From contig JAFGRB010000443.1 in NCBI GenBank assembly GCA_016935365.1, positions 1-61,638 on the forward strand: 61,638 nt of DNA, given 5' to 3'. This DNA comes from Deltaproteobacteria bacterium (GTDB taxonomy: Bacteria; Myxococcota; B64-G9). Of this stretch, positions 34,308 to 42,362 are shown piece by piece; the first letter of the stretch is position 1, and every line of letters starts with the position of its first letter. The position numbers were made by a program, and so were the translations under genes. The notes under the pieces are model-generated. The model worked only from the letters and a program-made list of their open reading frames with translations, ran no database searches and was not told the DNA's origin.

Positions 34308-36893
34308 ATGAAACGGCACCGGATTCATACGTTCACGTTGCTCGTCGTGGCGGCAGCGCTGGGCGCGGGTTGCGGCGGGTCCACGGCGCCGGATGGCGGG
34401 CAGCCATGTACCCAGGACTTCGAATGTGCGGTGGGTGAGTACTGCAAGGATGGCATTTGCACGTCTTACGGGGCTGACGAGGGGCCTCGGACCTGTGACC
34501 AGGACATCGACTGCCGTGAAGGGGAAATCTGCGAAGGGGGCGTGTGCGTGGCCGGCAGCCGTCCGGATGGCGGCGTCGATGGAGGTGCTGATGGGGCGGA
34601 TGCCGGCGGTGACTTGCCGGCTGGGGGGCCTCGGATCGTGCTAGGTGGTGATGTGGTCGTGTTCCAGGACTCCCAGGGTACGACCTGGGAGATCAACTTC
34701 GGCAATGTGAGCGTGGGCACCGAGGTGTGCAGGAATCTGGCCGTGCGCAACGGGGGCGATGAGACGCTCGAGGTGAGCGTGATCACCATCGATCGCGATC
34801 CGAACAGCGAGTTCTCGAGCGAGCCGGGCGTGCCTCCGGCTCTGGAGATCGAGGTAGGGGGAGAGCGGACGGTCGAGGTCTGCTACCGGGCCGCAGACGG
34901 CTTGACCGACAGGGCGGTGGCGAAGGTCTTCTCCAACGACCCCGAGCATGCACAGATCGATGTCCAGCTTGTGAGCGAGTTCAAGGGCGAGGCCCACATC
35001 TCGCTCGATCCCCTGCTGCTCGACTTCGGCGACCTGCCCGTGGGTCAGAGCGCAAGCTTGCCGCTGCTCGTATCCAACCTGGCTACCGGCAACGCGGTGC
35101 TGCGCCTGGATGCGGTGACCGTCGAGGCGGCCATCGCATCGGCCTTTTCCGTCGAGGTGCGCGATCCGGACGGTCAGACCATCTCGCTGCCGGCCTATCT
35201 CAACCGGGACGACTTCGTCGAGGCAGAGGTCACCTTCCTGGCACCGGCGCGCAGCAGCTATGCGGGAGACCTGATCGTCATGAGCAGCGACGAGGCGGCC
35301 TCGCCCGCCACGGTGGCGCTGCGAGCCAGAGCGGGTCTTCCGGAATTGACCGTGGAGCCGGCCAGCTTGGATTTCGGCGAGGTGCAGGTGGGCAGCACGG
35401 CCGAGGCGGCGATCACCTTGCGCAATATCGGCAACGGCGATCTGCTCATCTCGTCCGTCGAGCTGACACCTGCAGGCGATATCCAGATTCTGGGTTCGCC
35501 CGGAGCGCCGTTCGAGATCGCGCCCGATGGTTCGGAGGACATCCGGATCGGCTACCAGCCCGGCGAGGAGGGGCAGGATCTCGCGACCCTGGTCATCGAG
35601 CACGACGATCCCGACCAGCCCACGGTCCAGGTGGCGTGCGGGGGAACGGGCATCCGCGGCAATGCGCGCCCCACAGCGGTGATCGAGGTCGACGGGCAGG
35701 CGGTCGAGATCTTGGACGCCATGCTCGGAGAGCAGGTCGACCTGGACGGCGGGAGCTCTTTCGACTCCGACGGCTCGGTCACCGAGTACGCCTGGCGGAT
35801 CATCGAGCAGCCGGCCGAGCCCTGCGGAAGCCCGTCTGCGCTGCTCGGGGCGACGAGCCGCCAGGCCCACATCGTGCTGACCGAGCCGGGTCTGACCGCC
35901 GTGGGCCTGATGGTCAAGGACGACCAGGAGGCCTGGAGCCTCGAGGACCGCCTCGAGATCGTGGTCCACGCCGCGCCCCAGGCCGTGATATGGCAGGGGG
36001 GCAATGACTCGGGTTACGTGGAGTGCGATCTCGCGAATCCCGTCCTGACCTTCACCGGCATCCACTCGAGCGACTGCGGGGGACAGGTCGAGGACTTCGT
36101 CTGGAGCGCGGTGGAATACCCGGGCGGGCGGACCGCTGCCCCCTCGTTCACGACCAGCGGTCCGCCGGCCATCAACGCCACCTTCGACTTCGACTTTCCG
36201 GGCACCTACCGCATCGGCCTGGTGGTCCTGGACGACGACCAGCCGCCGAACGAGAGCCAGCAGGCCACCTTCACGGTCCTGGTGCGGGGCCCGCAGTCCT
36301 TCCGGGTGACCGCGGACTGGCGGGACATGGGCAACGAGGATCACCACGTGGACGTGGACCTGCACCTCATCAAGCCCGGCTGTAGCCCGGTTGACCTGGA
36401 GTTCGATCCGGATGCCTCACCCGATCCGAACGACTGCCATCCGGAGAAGCCCGGCACGGGCGAGGGGAACAGGAACCCGGACTGGGGTACCTGGGGCTCG
36501 CCGGTCTACCAGGTGGACAACTGGGAGGACCCGGACGGACAGGACAGCAACCCGAGCTTGGCGCCCGCGGACGAGATCAGCCTGCTAGACCCGGGACAGG
36601 GGCAGTACACGGTCTTCGTCAACTTCCGCTGCCACTCCTCCATAGGGCTGAGCAGCTACCTGTGCTGCGACGACCTGTGCCACGTGATCGGCTGCCCGTG
36701 GTGTATCGCCTGTAGCATCGACGGTCAGGATCGCTGCCCGCGGCGGGCGGTGGGCAAGGTGCGCGTCTTCGTGACGGACTGGCAGGGCACCGAGAGCCTG
36801 GTGGGCGAGAAGTCTTTCAACTACACGGCGGACCAGCAGTACGAGCTCAGGCAGATCGGCGTGGTGAGGTGGCCCGAGGGCAGCTTCAACTAG
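34308..36893 (+). CDS. Large lipoprotein with choice-of-anchor-D-like and PKD-like domains
   Basis: This 861-aa protein has a lipoprotein signal ending LGAGC (Cys22). A cysteine-patterned region (about 33-85) has pairs such as CTQDFECAVGEYC and CDQDIDCREGEIC. Repeated beta modules follow (about 115-440) with LDFGDLPVGQ and LDFGEVQVGS, typical of choice-of-anchor-D or ASH domains. Two PKD-like segments come next (about 455-670) and a Cys-rich C-terminal domain (about 672-850; DVDLHLI and CCDDLCHVIGCPWC). SD GGGGAGG is upstream of the ATG. It looks like a surface lipoprotein of Deltaproteobacteria/Bradymonadales type. No function is known. Confidence 0.78.
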   Translation: MKRHRIHTFTLLVVAAALGAGCGGSTAPDGGQPCTQDFECAVGEYCKDGICTSYGADEGPRTCDQDIDCREGEICEGGVCVAGSRPDGGVDGGADGADAGGDLPAGGPRIVLGGDVVVFQDSQGTTWEINFGNVSVGTEVCRNLAVRNGGDETLEVSVITIDRDPNSEFSSEPGVPPALEIEVGGERTVEVCYRAADGLTDRAVAKVFSNDPEHAQIDVQLVSEFKGEAHISLDPLLLDFGDLPVGQSASLPLLVSNLATGNAVLRLDAVTVEAAIASAFSVEVRDPDGQTISLPAYLNRDDFVEAEVTFLAPARSSYAGDLIVMSSDEAASPATVALRARAGLPELTVEPASLDFGEVQVGSTAEAAITLRNIGNGDLLISSVELTPAGDIQILGSPGAPFEIAPDGSEDIRIGYQPGEEGQDLATLVIEHDDPDQPTVQVACGGTGIRGNARPTAVIEVDGQAVEILDAMLGEQVDLDGGSSFDSDGSVTEYAWRIIEQPAEPCGSPSALLGATSRQAHIVLTEPGLTAVGLMVKDDQEAWSLEDRLEIVVHAAPQAVIWQGGNDSGYVECDLANPVLTFTGIHSSDCGGQVEDFVWSAVEYPGGRTAAPSFTTSGPPAINATFDFDFPGTYRIGLVVLDDDQPPNESQQATFTVLVRGPQSFRVTADWRDMGNEDHHVDVDLHLIKPGCSPVDLEFDPDASPDPNDCHPEKPGTGEGNRNPDWGTWGSPVYQVDNWEDPDGQDSNPSLAPADEISLLDPGQGQYTVFVNFRCHSSIGLSSYLCCDDLCHVIGCPWCIACSIDGQDRCPRRAVGKVRVFVTDWQGTESLVGEKSFNYTADQQYELRQIGVVRWPEGSFN

Positions 36894-36951
36894 GCCTGAA
36901 ACGACCACCCATCGGGCGGCAAGCCCTGAAAACAAAAGCGGTTTGGAAAGC

Positions 36952-37113
36952 TCACGACTCGGGCCTGAGCTGCACCAGCCGCTCGATCAGCGTCCGGTCC
37001 ACACTCTGGTTGAGGGAGTCGAGAACGCTGCGCTCGTCCGCCTGGACGCGAGAGGCGTCGACAAAGGCCAGGGCCACCAGCGCCAGGGTCACGGCGATAA
37101 GGATCTTTTTCAC
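36952..37113 (-). CDS. 53-residue secreted peptide gene
   Basis: This short gene encodes 53 residues: a basic start (VKKILIAV), a hydrophobic stretch, and an exported part of about 25-30 residues ending RLVQLRPES. The predicted product has a classical signal peptide (VKKILIAVTLALVALAFVDA, residues 1-20). AGGAGGTGG lies 4 nt before the GTG at 37113, a very strong ribosome site. It has its own TTGACA promoter with a perfect 18-bp palindrome, so it is likely a real, regulated gene. No cysteine is present, and the charged tail (ERSVLDSLNQSVDRTLIERL) is probably helical. The overlapping 76-codon frame on the same strand has no ribosome site. Confidence 0.7.
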   Translation of the reverse strand: MKKILIAVTLALVALAFVDASRVQADERSVLDSLNQSVDRTLIERLVQLRPES

Positions 37114-37143
37114 GGCCCACCTCCTAATAGCATGTCTGACTAC

Positions 37144-37173
37144 AGTATCCTACATGTAGGATAGAGCTGTCAA
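37144..37173 (-). promoter_or_regulatory. Minus-strand promoter of the secreted peptide gene
   Basis: On the minus strand, TTGACA (plus 37168-37173) and GATACT (plus 37144-37149) are spaced by 18 bp. The palindrome at 37146-37163 fills most of the spacer and touches the -10. A repressor there would block polymerase. Confidence 0.5.
37146..37163. promoter_or_regulatory. Perfect 18-bp palindrome, putative operator
   Basis: TATCCTACATGTAGGATA is its own reverse complement. It lies between the -35 and -10 of the secreted peptide promoter, the usual place for a dimeric repressor or a MerR-type activator. TACATGTA in its centre resembles short-spaced TACA/TGTA boxes of several regulators. The regulator is unknown. 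Confidence 0.7.
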
Positions 37174-37188
37174 GTTTTCGGCGGGACG

Positions 37189-37797
37189 TCAGAGGTACTT
37201 CTCGATCTTCTTGAGCAGGTCGAGTCGGTGGAATAGGTCGGTCACGTAGTCGAGCCTGTCGGAGCGGATCTCGATGACGGGTGAGAGGTCCCAGCGCTCG
37301 AACCACTCGTCGTACAGGCGGTCGAGCTTCCGGAGATAGCTCGTCGGGATGCTCTGCTCCATGCTGCGACCGCGCTTGCGGATCCGCTGCCGGACTGCGC
37401 GCACGGAGCAGCGCAGGAAGATCATCACGTCGGGCGGGGTGAGATCCCGCAGGATGGTCTCGTACAGCTCCCGGTAGGTCTGCCAGTCCCGCTTGTCGAT
37501 GTAGCGCGAGCGTCGGAGGTTCTTGGCGAATATCTCGGCGTCCTCGTAGATGGTGCGGTCCTGGATGACCGTGCCAGCGTAGCGCTCCAGCTCGCGATGG
37601 AGACGGAACTTGTGTGTCAAGAAGTAGATCTGGGAGTGGAAGGCAAAGCGGCGCATGTCCGCGTAGAAGTCCTCCAGGTAGGGATTCGTGTCGTTGGGCT
37701 CGAAGAAGGGCTTGACCTCGTAGCGCTTGCAGATGAAGTCCACCAGCGAGGTCTTGCCCGAGCCGATGTTGCCGGCCACCGCGATGTAACGCTTCAC
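37189..37797 (-). CDS. Deoxynucleoside kinase
   Basis: This 202-aa protein is of the dNK/dGK family, which phosphorylates deoxynucleosides to dNMPs in salvage. The P-loop is GNIGSGKTS (9-17). The middle motif IQDRTIYEDAEIFA corresponds to the DRS/ERS substrate motif. The LID-type Arg-rich region is RQRIRKRGRSMEQ. The base specificity (dA/dG or other) cannot be assigned. The ATG at 37797 is followed by the basic KRYIAVAGN start typical of the family. It is divergent from the lipoprotein gene at 37903. Confidence 0.85.
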   Translation of the reverse strand: MKRYIAVAGNIGSGKTSLVDFICKRYEVKPFFEPNDTNPYLEDFYADMRRFAFHSQIYFLTHKFRLHRELERYAGTVIQDRTIYEDAEIFAKNLRRSRYIDKRDWQTYRELYETILRDLTPPDVMIFLRCSVRAVRQRIRKRGRSMEQSIPTSYLRKLDRLYDEWFERWDLSPVIEIRSDRLDYVTDLFHRLDLLKKIEKYL

Positions 37798-37902
37798 GTC
37801 GCACCCGTCAGAAGGGGGTCGGGGGGAGTATTCACCTCTTGGCCGAGCTGATCAAGCAGTTTGATGAGTCTGATGGCGTTGCCAATTCGATCGGCCCGTG
37901 AT

Positions 37903-38487
37903 ATGAAAAAGAGGATGCTGTCGCGCGCCCTTTTTTGTCTGACCGCAGTGCTGCTCGCGGCTTGTGGATCCGAGACCTTGCCGGTGGAGGGCTTGCCCTG
38001 CTCGTCGGCGGACGACTGCGGGCAGAAGGGCCTCGCCATGTGCGTGGGCGGCGAGTGCACGGTCTTCGATGAGAGCTCGGGCTTCGGCTCGGCGACGGTC
38101 AACCTGAGCTTCTACCGGGAGCGGGCAGGGACTTCCGGTCATATCTATTTCATCCTGGGCAAGACTGCGGATGGGCACCAGCTCGGCTGCGAGGAGATCA
38201 CTTCCGGTGAGATCGATCTGCAGGTGGAGACGGTCAACCACCTGCGCACCGAGCCCAAGTACCTCCTCTTTCACTGGACGGGCGGTACGTTCTTTCCGGA
38301 CAATCTGATCCAGTTCATCCGGCCCGCGACGGGCGCCATGGCGATCGCCGAGGCATACTCCCAGCCGAACTGCGAAGGCGTATTGACAGCCATCGGTTGC
38401 ACCGATGAAATACACGGGCAGCCCATCGACATCGTCGCCGGTGTGCTGTTAGAAGACAAGATCACCATCAACCTGCAGGAACCCTGA
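37903..38487 (+). CDS. Lipoprotein of unknown function
   Basis: This 194-aa protein has a lipoprotein signal ending VLLAACGS (Cys about residue 20) and a Cys-containing segment, LPCSSADDCGQKGLAMCVGGEC. Such short Cys patterns begin many Deltaproteobacteria lipoproteins, including the one at 34308. The rest is beta-rich without recognised motifs. The start is ATG 37903 or 37915; neither has a clear ribosome site. The gene is followed 17 nt later by a proline-rich secreted protein gene, so the two are probably one operon. Confidence 0.65.
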   Translation: MKKRMLSRALFCLTAVLLAACGSETLPVEGLPCSSADDCGQKGLAMCVGGECTVFDESSGFGSATVNLSFYRERAGTSGHIYFILGKTADGHQLGCEEITSGEIDLQVETVNHLRTEPKYLLFHWTGGTFFPDNLIQFIRPATGAMAIAEAYSQPNCEGVLTAIGCTDEIHGQPIDIVAGVLLEDKITINLQEP

Positions 38488-38504
38488 GTCGAGAGGAGTG
38501 CGAG

Positions 38505-39473
38505 ATGGATCTCGATCGCAGGCGACTTGCATCGATCCCATTGGCCATGGCTTTGTGCTTGGCGTCTCCGGCCGCTCTCGGCAGCGATCCACTGGACGAG
38601 CTCGATGGGACCGAGGGCTGGGACCAGGTCGCGCCTGCCAAGCAGCCGACCCCCGAGCGCATCGAGGTCCAGGACGACTTTCGCCGAGAGGTGTCGGACT
38701 GGGAGGCGATCCGCCAGCAGTGGGAGATCGAGCGCGAAGCATTCATGCACGCGCGCGCGAGACACAAGCAGCTCGCCGCCGGAATGCGTCGCAGCGTGAG
38801 ATCGCCGTCCGTCATCACGGACGAGAACGTCGATCAAGTGGGCCGGGAAGACTGGGGAGATCTACCCGGAGAGCACTGGATGCAGAAATCGGGATCGCTG
38901 GACCGCTTGATCGACGAGGAGGTCGAGGAGAGCGCCCAAGCGGTTCCGCCGCCTCCCACTCCCATCGTACCTCCGGAGGCCAGCTCTCCGCCGCTTCCCC
39001 CGCCTCCGGTGAGCCCGCCGCCGGTCGAGCCGCTACCGCCACCTGCCCGCCCGACCGCGATCGCACCACCGGACATGGACAGCGGCGCTGGCGTACCGAG
39101 CGCATTCAAGCAGCATGCGGGAAGCACCGAGGGGACGGATGGCTCGGGAGGTCTCACACCCGGCCCATCCGCCCCGATCGAAGAGCCGCCACCTCCGCCG
39201 CCGGTGGCCAGCCCCGAGGACGCTACCGAAGCTCAGGCCAAGGCAGAAGCGAGACGCCTGAAAGAGGAGCGTAAGCGCAAGGAGGCCGAGGAGGCCCGGC
39301 GCAAGGAGGAGGAGGACGCAGGGGCTGCCGCGGCCGCCCAGCTGCTCAAGATGCAGGCGGAGGAGGCGAGACGCGAGCAGGAAGCCCTGAGGAAGAAGGC
39401 CTCGCTCAAGGTGGACGAAGATGGCCAGGTGCTCGATCCCGAGCTGAAACAGGAGATGGACAAGGAAGACTAG
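38505..39473 (+). CDS. Secreted protein with proline-rich and coiled-coil regions
   Basis: This 322-aa protein has a signal peptide (about residues 1-25), an acidic helical domain (about 30-120), a proline-rich stretch (about 145-235 with runs of PPPP) and a Lys/Glu/Ala-rich coiled coil (about 240-305). The end is an acidic KQEMDKED tail. The order is like a TolA or TonB linker without the transmembrane and C-terminal domains. GAGAGGAG lies about 7 nt upstream of the ATG. The family is not recognised, and it may span the periplasm. Confidence 0.7.
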   Translation: MDLDRRRLASIPLAMALCLASPAALGSDPLDELDGTEGWDQVAPAKQPTPERIEVQDDFRREVSDWEAIRQQWEIEREAFMHARARHKQLAAGMRRSVRSPSVITDENVDQVGREDWGDLPGEHWMQKSGSLDRLIDEEVEESAQAVPPPPTPIVPPEASSPPLPPPPVSPPPVEPLPPPARPTAIAPPDMDSGAGVPSAFKQHAGSTEGTDGSGGLTPGPSAPIEEPPPPPPVASPEDATEAQAKAEARRLKEERKRKEAEEARRKEEEDAGAAAAAQLLKMQAEEARREQEALRKKASLKVDEDGQVLDPELKQEMDKED

Positions 39474-39483
39474 GCAGAGCCCC

Positions 39484-41160
39484 TTACTTGCAGGCGCCTC
39501 CCGGCATGCCCCGCTGCATACCGCTGAGCTTCTTGTCGCAGTTGTCGAGGTTCTTGTTGTACTCGCAGAGCTTCTCCCGAACCTGCTCGGCAGCGATGCC
39601 CGAGAACTTGTAGCGGTTGTTGGCAATCCAGGTCGGACTGGCCCCGATGCCCAGCTCGTTGCCCATCTTGATGTTGTCGGATAGCAGCTTCTTGCCCTCA
39701 TCCCCATCTGCGCAAGCGGTCATCTTCTTGAGGTCCATCTTGGATTCCTCGACGCACTTCTTCCACGACTCGGGATCGGGCTGGACGGGCGGCTTCTTGC
39801 GCCGATTCTGCATCTCTTCCATGATCCCCTTGTTGCGGCACAGGATGTAATCCATGTACTTGTGATCCTTGGGGTAGTACTTCATGGCGCACAGCTCGCG
39901 GATGTTGTCGTCCACCTCGGGCTGACGGTGGAGGGACTGGAACTTGCCGGGCTCGGTCTCTCGGGCGATGTAGTGGATGTCGAAGTCGATCTGTTTACCG
40001 AAGCTCTCGAGCACCTCCTTCATCGCGTCCAGCGCCTTGGTGCCGTACGGGCACTGGGACATGACGAAGAGATCGAGCTTCTTGGGGATCTCGTCGCGGC
40101 AGACCAGGTCCTTCTCGCAATCGGGATCGGTGCAGTCGACCTTGCCGTTTCCGGTGTCGTCGATGCCGTTGTCGCAGATCTCCTTGGTCGGATCGAACTT
40201 GGCTCCCGAGCGGAATACGAGCATATCCTTCTTGGGGCTCAAGAAGCGAGCCATGCGCTTGTAGTTGTCGGTCTTCTTGACCGCCTCGTCGAAGAGGATG
40301 GCCGGCAGGAGCTTGAGCTCGTAATCCTCGAAGAGCTTCTTGCCCTCCTCGGTGCTGTAGTCGTAGATGGAGATCTCGGCGCCCTCGAACATGCTCTTGA
40401 AGCGGGACTGCCACAACTGCGGCGGGCGACACTCCTTGCAGCGCTTGTCTCCGAGGATCTTGATCGCCACCTTGACCGGCGGGGGCGGCGGCGGGACATC
40501 GGCGCAGATCGGCGGCCGGTCGCCCTCGGGGAAGCCCTGGCAGATGCCGCGGGTGAAGTCATCCGGTTCGCGCTTGCCCCTGTAGCTCCGGTTGTTGATG
40601 TAGATGGTCGGGCTACCCGTGGCGCGCCGTCGCTGAGCGGCCTTGAACGAGGCGGAGAGGAGATTCTGACCTTCCTGCCCCTCGTAGCAGGCCTTGAGCT
40701 TGTCCACATCCATGCCGTGCTGGCGAGCGCAGTCTTCCCAGTTGGTGGGAATCTTGCGGCGGTCCTTGTCCATGCAGACCAGCAGGTCGAAGTACCGATA
40801 GTCCTTCTCGTAGTACTTGAGAGCACACAGGGAGATGATGTCGCCCTTGACCTCGGACTCGCCGTGCATCGAGGTCAGCTTGCCGTCCTTCTCGCGGCCG
40901 ATGTACTCGAGCTTGAAGTCCACGTCGTTGCCGAGCTTCTCCTGCAGCACCGACGCGACGCCGTCGATGACCTGGGTCCCATATGGACACTGGGACATCA
41001 CGTAGAACTCGACCGGGATCTTCTTTTTGACAGACTGAGGGGGCGGTCCACCCTTGCCCTCCGAGCCCTTTCCACCTTCCGCGCCCTTGGGGCAACCGTA
41101 GAAGACGAGCGCCCCGGAGAGCGCCATCACCATGATAGTGAAACGCTTTACCGTGTGCAT
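39484..41160 (-). CDS. Lipoprotein with three thioredoxin-like domains
   Basis: This 558-aa protein has a lipoprotein-type signal ending FYGC (Cys23). It carries two GILT/DsbA-like domains with the MSQCPYGT motif (Cys58 and Cys370), each followed by LCALKYY or LCAMKYY and by CMDKD or CRNKG motifs. Between them is a smaller thioredoxin-like domain (about 228-315) with CKEC at 241-244 and a Ca-binding-like segment CDNGIDDTGNGKVDC (about 329-343). The first two domains use single-cysteine CPYG motifs plus other conserved cysteines; the middle has a true CxxC. It may act as a thiol oxidoreductase in the periplasm or on the outer membrane. The ATG at 41160 has GGAG at 8-nt spacing; ATG 41166 is too close. 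It diverges from a radical SAM gene. Confidence 0.8.
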   Translation of the reverse strand: MHTVKRFTIMVMALSGALVFYGCPKGAEGGKGSEGKGGPPPQSVKKKIPVEFYVMSQCPYGTQVIDGVASVLQEKLGNDVDFKLEYIGREKDGKLTSMHGESEVKGDIISLCALKYYEKDYRYFDLLVCMDKDRRKIPTNWEDCARQHGMDVDKLKACYEGQEGQNLLSASFKAAQRRRATGSPTIYINNRSYRGKREPDDFTRGICQGFPEGDRPPICADVPPPPPPVKVAIKILGDKRCKECRPPQLWQSRFKSMFEGAEISIYDYSTEEGKKLFEDYELKLLPAILFDEAVKKTDNYKRMARFLSPKKDMLVFRSGAKFDPTKEICDNGIDDTGNGKVDCTDPDCEKDLVCRDEIPKKLDLFVMSQCPYGTKALDAMKEVLESFGKQIDFDIHYIARETEPGKFQSLHRQPEVDDNIRELCAMKYYPKDHKYMDYILCRNKGIMEEMQNRRKKPPVQPDPESWKKCVEESKMDLKKMTACADGDEGKKLLSDNIKMGNELGIGASPTWIANNRYKFSGIAAEQVREKLCEYNKNLDNCDKKLSGMQRGMPGGACK

Positions 41161-41298
41161 CCGCATTGCTCCTTTTCTCGTGGAGGTCGCCAGAATCGAG
41201 GCTCCTATCCCTAACAGAGCCAACAAGCGGGTTCAAGGAAAAAAAAAGGCGAGATCGGCGCAGATTGACCGGCGCAGCGGTGAATCCGCATTTTTGGA

Positions 41299-41327
41299 TT
41301 GACAACCAGCCCTGCCTTGCCTACACT
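41299..41327 (+). promoter_or_regulatory. Promoter of the radical SAM gene
   Basis: TTGACA at 41299-41304 and TACACT at 41322-41327 are separated by 17 bp. Transcription would start about 41334, the exact GTG where the protein reads best. The -10 and start overlap a 20-bp palindrome. Confidence 0.55.
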
Positions 41328-41343
41328 ATACATGTGTACAGTG
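41324..41343. promoter_or_regulatory. 20-bp palindrome over the -10/start region
   Basis: CACTATACATGTGTACAGTG pairs in 8 of 9 positions around a central TG. It covers the end of the -10 box, the probable transcription start and the GTG start codon. It contains TACATGTGTA, the TACAnnTGTA form used by some repressors. Binding there would control the radical SAM gene. Confidence 0.6.
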
Positions 41344-42296
41344 ACCCGAGAAAGATTCGCTGCGCGAGTGTTGACGTGGCCATGAGACGCTCCCGCTGGC
41401 CGTGTGCAAAGGACCTCTGGGTGGTCGACGTGGCCGCGGGCTGCAGCTTTGGCTGCCTTTTTTGTCCCGTGCGCTGGCGAAGAGTCCAGGACGGGGAGAT
41501 CGAGGTCTTCGTAGACCTGCCGGACAGGCTTCGCCGCGAGTTGACAATGCGCCGGCGTTCGGCCGAGCAGGTCGGCCCAGGAAAGGTGCTTCTCAACGCG
41601 GCCACCGACAGCTTCCAGCCAATCCCGTCCCTGCTAGCGGTCGTACACGAGACCCTTGAGGTCCTTTTTTCGGCGGGGGTCCAGGTGGCTGTGCGCACGC
41701 GCGGTCTCGTCCCGGAAGGCTTCGCAGGCCTGCTCCGAAGGCATTCCGATCTGCTGCTCGTAGAGCAGACCTTCTTCTCCGTGGACGAGAGGCTGACAGA
41801 GCAGTACGAGCCCGGCGCGCCTCATCCTCAGCAGCGACTCGAGTCGATTCGGAGGCTGCGAGCTTGGGGCGTGGAAGTACGGGCCAGGATCCAGCCGCTC
41901 ATCCCATTCGTGTCCGACACGGTGGGCCATCTCGAGGAGCTCGTCAGACACATCCGCTCCGCGGGGATAGAGCGAGCCACGTCCTCTTATCTGGTGATGC
42001 GCCCTCAGGTCCAGGAGCGGCTCGAGACGAGGATTCCCCAGGCTCACTGGAACCTCATCCGGGGCTCGTTCAAGGGCCAACCCTGGCGCAAGGTCGGCAT
42101 CCACCAGATGACCCGCTTGATGCCCATCCGGACCCGCGACCAGGGCTACAGGCGGCTGCGCACGGTCGCGGAGCGGGCCGGTCTGACGATCGGGATCTGC
42201 GCCTGTCAGGATCCCGACCTGGGATCGGATTGCTTTGCGCGCCAGAGCTCAACCGATCTCGTCGGCCAGCTCGATCTCTTTCCCTCCGCGAGCTAA
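41334..42296 (+). CDS. SPL-like radical SAM protein
   Basis: This 320-aa protein has a CxxxCxxC cluster motif, CSFGCLFC (Cys37, Cys41, Cys44), after the AAG turn, and an opening VYSDPRKIRC that resembles spore-photoproduct-lyase-like proteins. The rest is compatible with a radical SAM barrel plus a short C-terminal part. It would bind a 4Fe-4S cluster and cleave SAM. Whether it repairs DNA photoproducts or acts on another target is unknown. The GTG at 41334 lies at the predicted transcription start, so it may be leaderless; the longer frame lacks a ribosome site and runs through the promoter. Confidence 0.75.
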   Translation: MYSDPRKIRCASVDVAMRRSRWPCAKDLWVVDVAAGCSFGCLFCPVRWRRVQDGEIEVFVDLPDRLRRELTMRRRSAEQVGPGKVLLNAATDSFQPIPSLLAVVHETLEVLFSAGVQVAVRTRGLVPEGFAGLLRRHSDLLLVEQTFFSVDERLTEQYEPGAPHPQQRLESIRRLRAWGVEVRARIQPLIPFVSDTVGHLEELVRHIRSAGIERATSSYLVMRPQVQERLETRIPQAHWNLIRGSFKGQPWRKVGIHQMTRLMPIRTRDQGYRRLRTVAERAGLTIGICACQDPDLGSDCFARQSSTDLVGQLDLFPSAS

Positions 42297-42298
42297 GC

Positions 42299-42327
42299 TT
42301 GACCCACACGAGACCCTCTGCTAGTCT
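42299..42327 (+). promoter_or_regulatory. Promoter of the PP2C-cNMP gene
   Basis: TTGACC at 42299-42304 and TAGTCT at 42322-42327 are separated by 17 bp. They begin directly after the stop of the radical SAM gene. Transcription would start near 42334, 30 nt before the TTG at 42363. Confidence 0.45.
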
Positions 42328-42362
42328 CCTGTCGCCGGTGGGCTGGAGCCTTGGAGGTTCTC

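Noticed and set aside
36890-37120. A 76-codon minus-strand frame
   Set aside because: It overlaps the 53-residue secreted peptide, which has a strong ribosome site and a signal peptide, while this frame has neither.
37800-37902. A promoter between the divergent deoxynucleoside kinase and lipoprotein genes
   Set aside because: No convincing pair of -35 and -10 boxes with good spacing was found.
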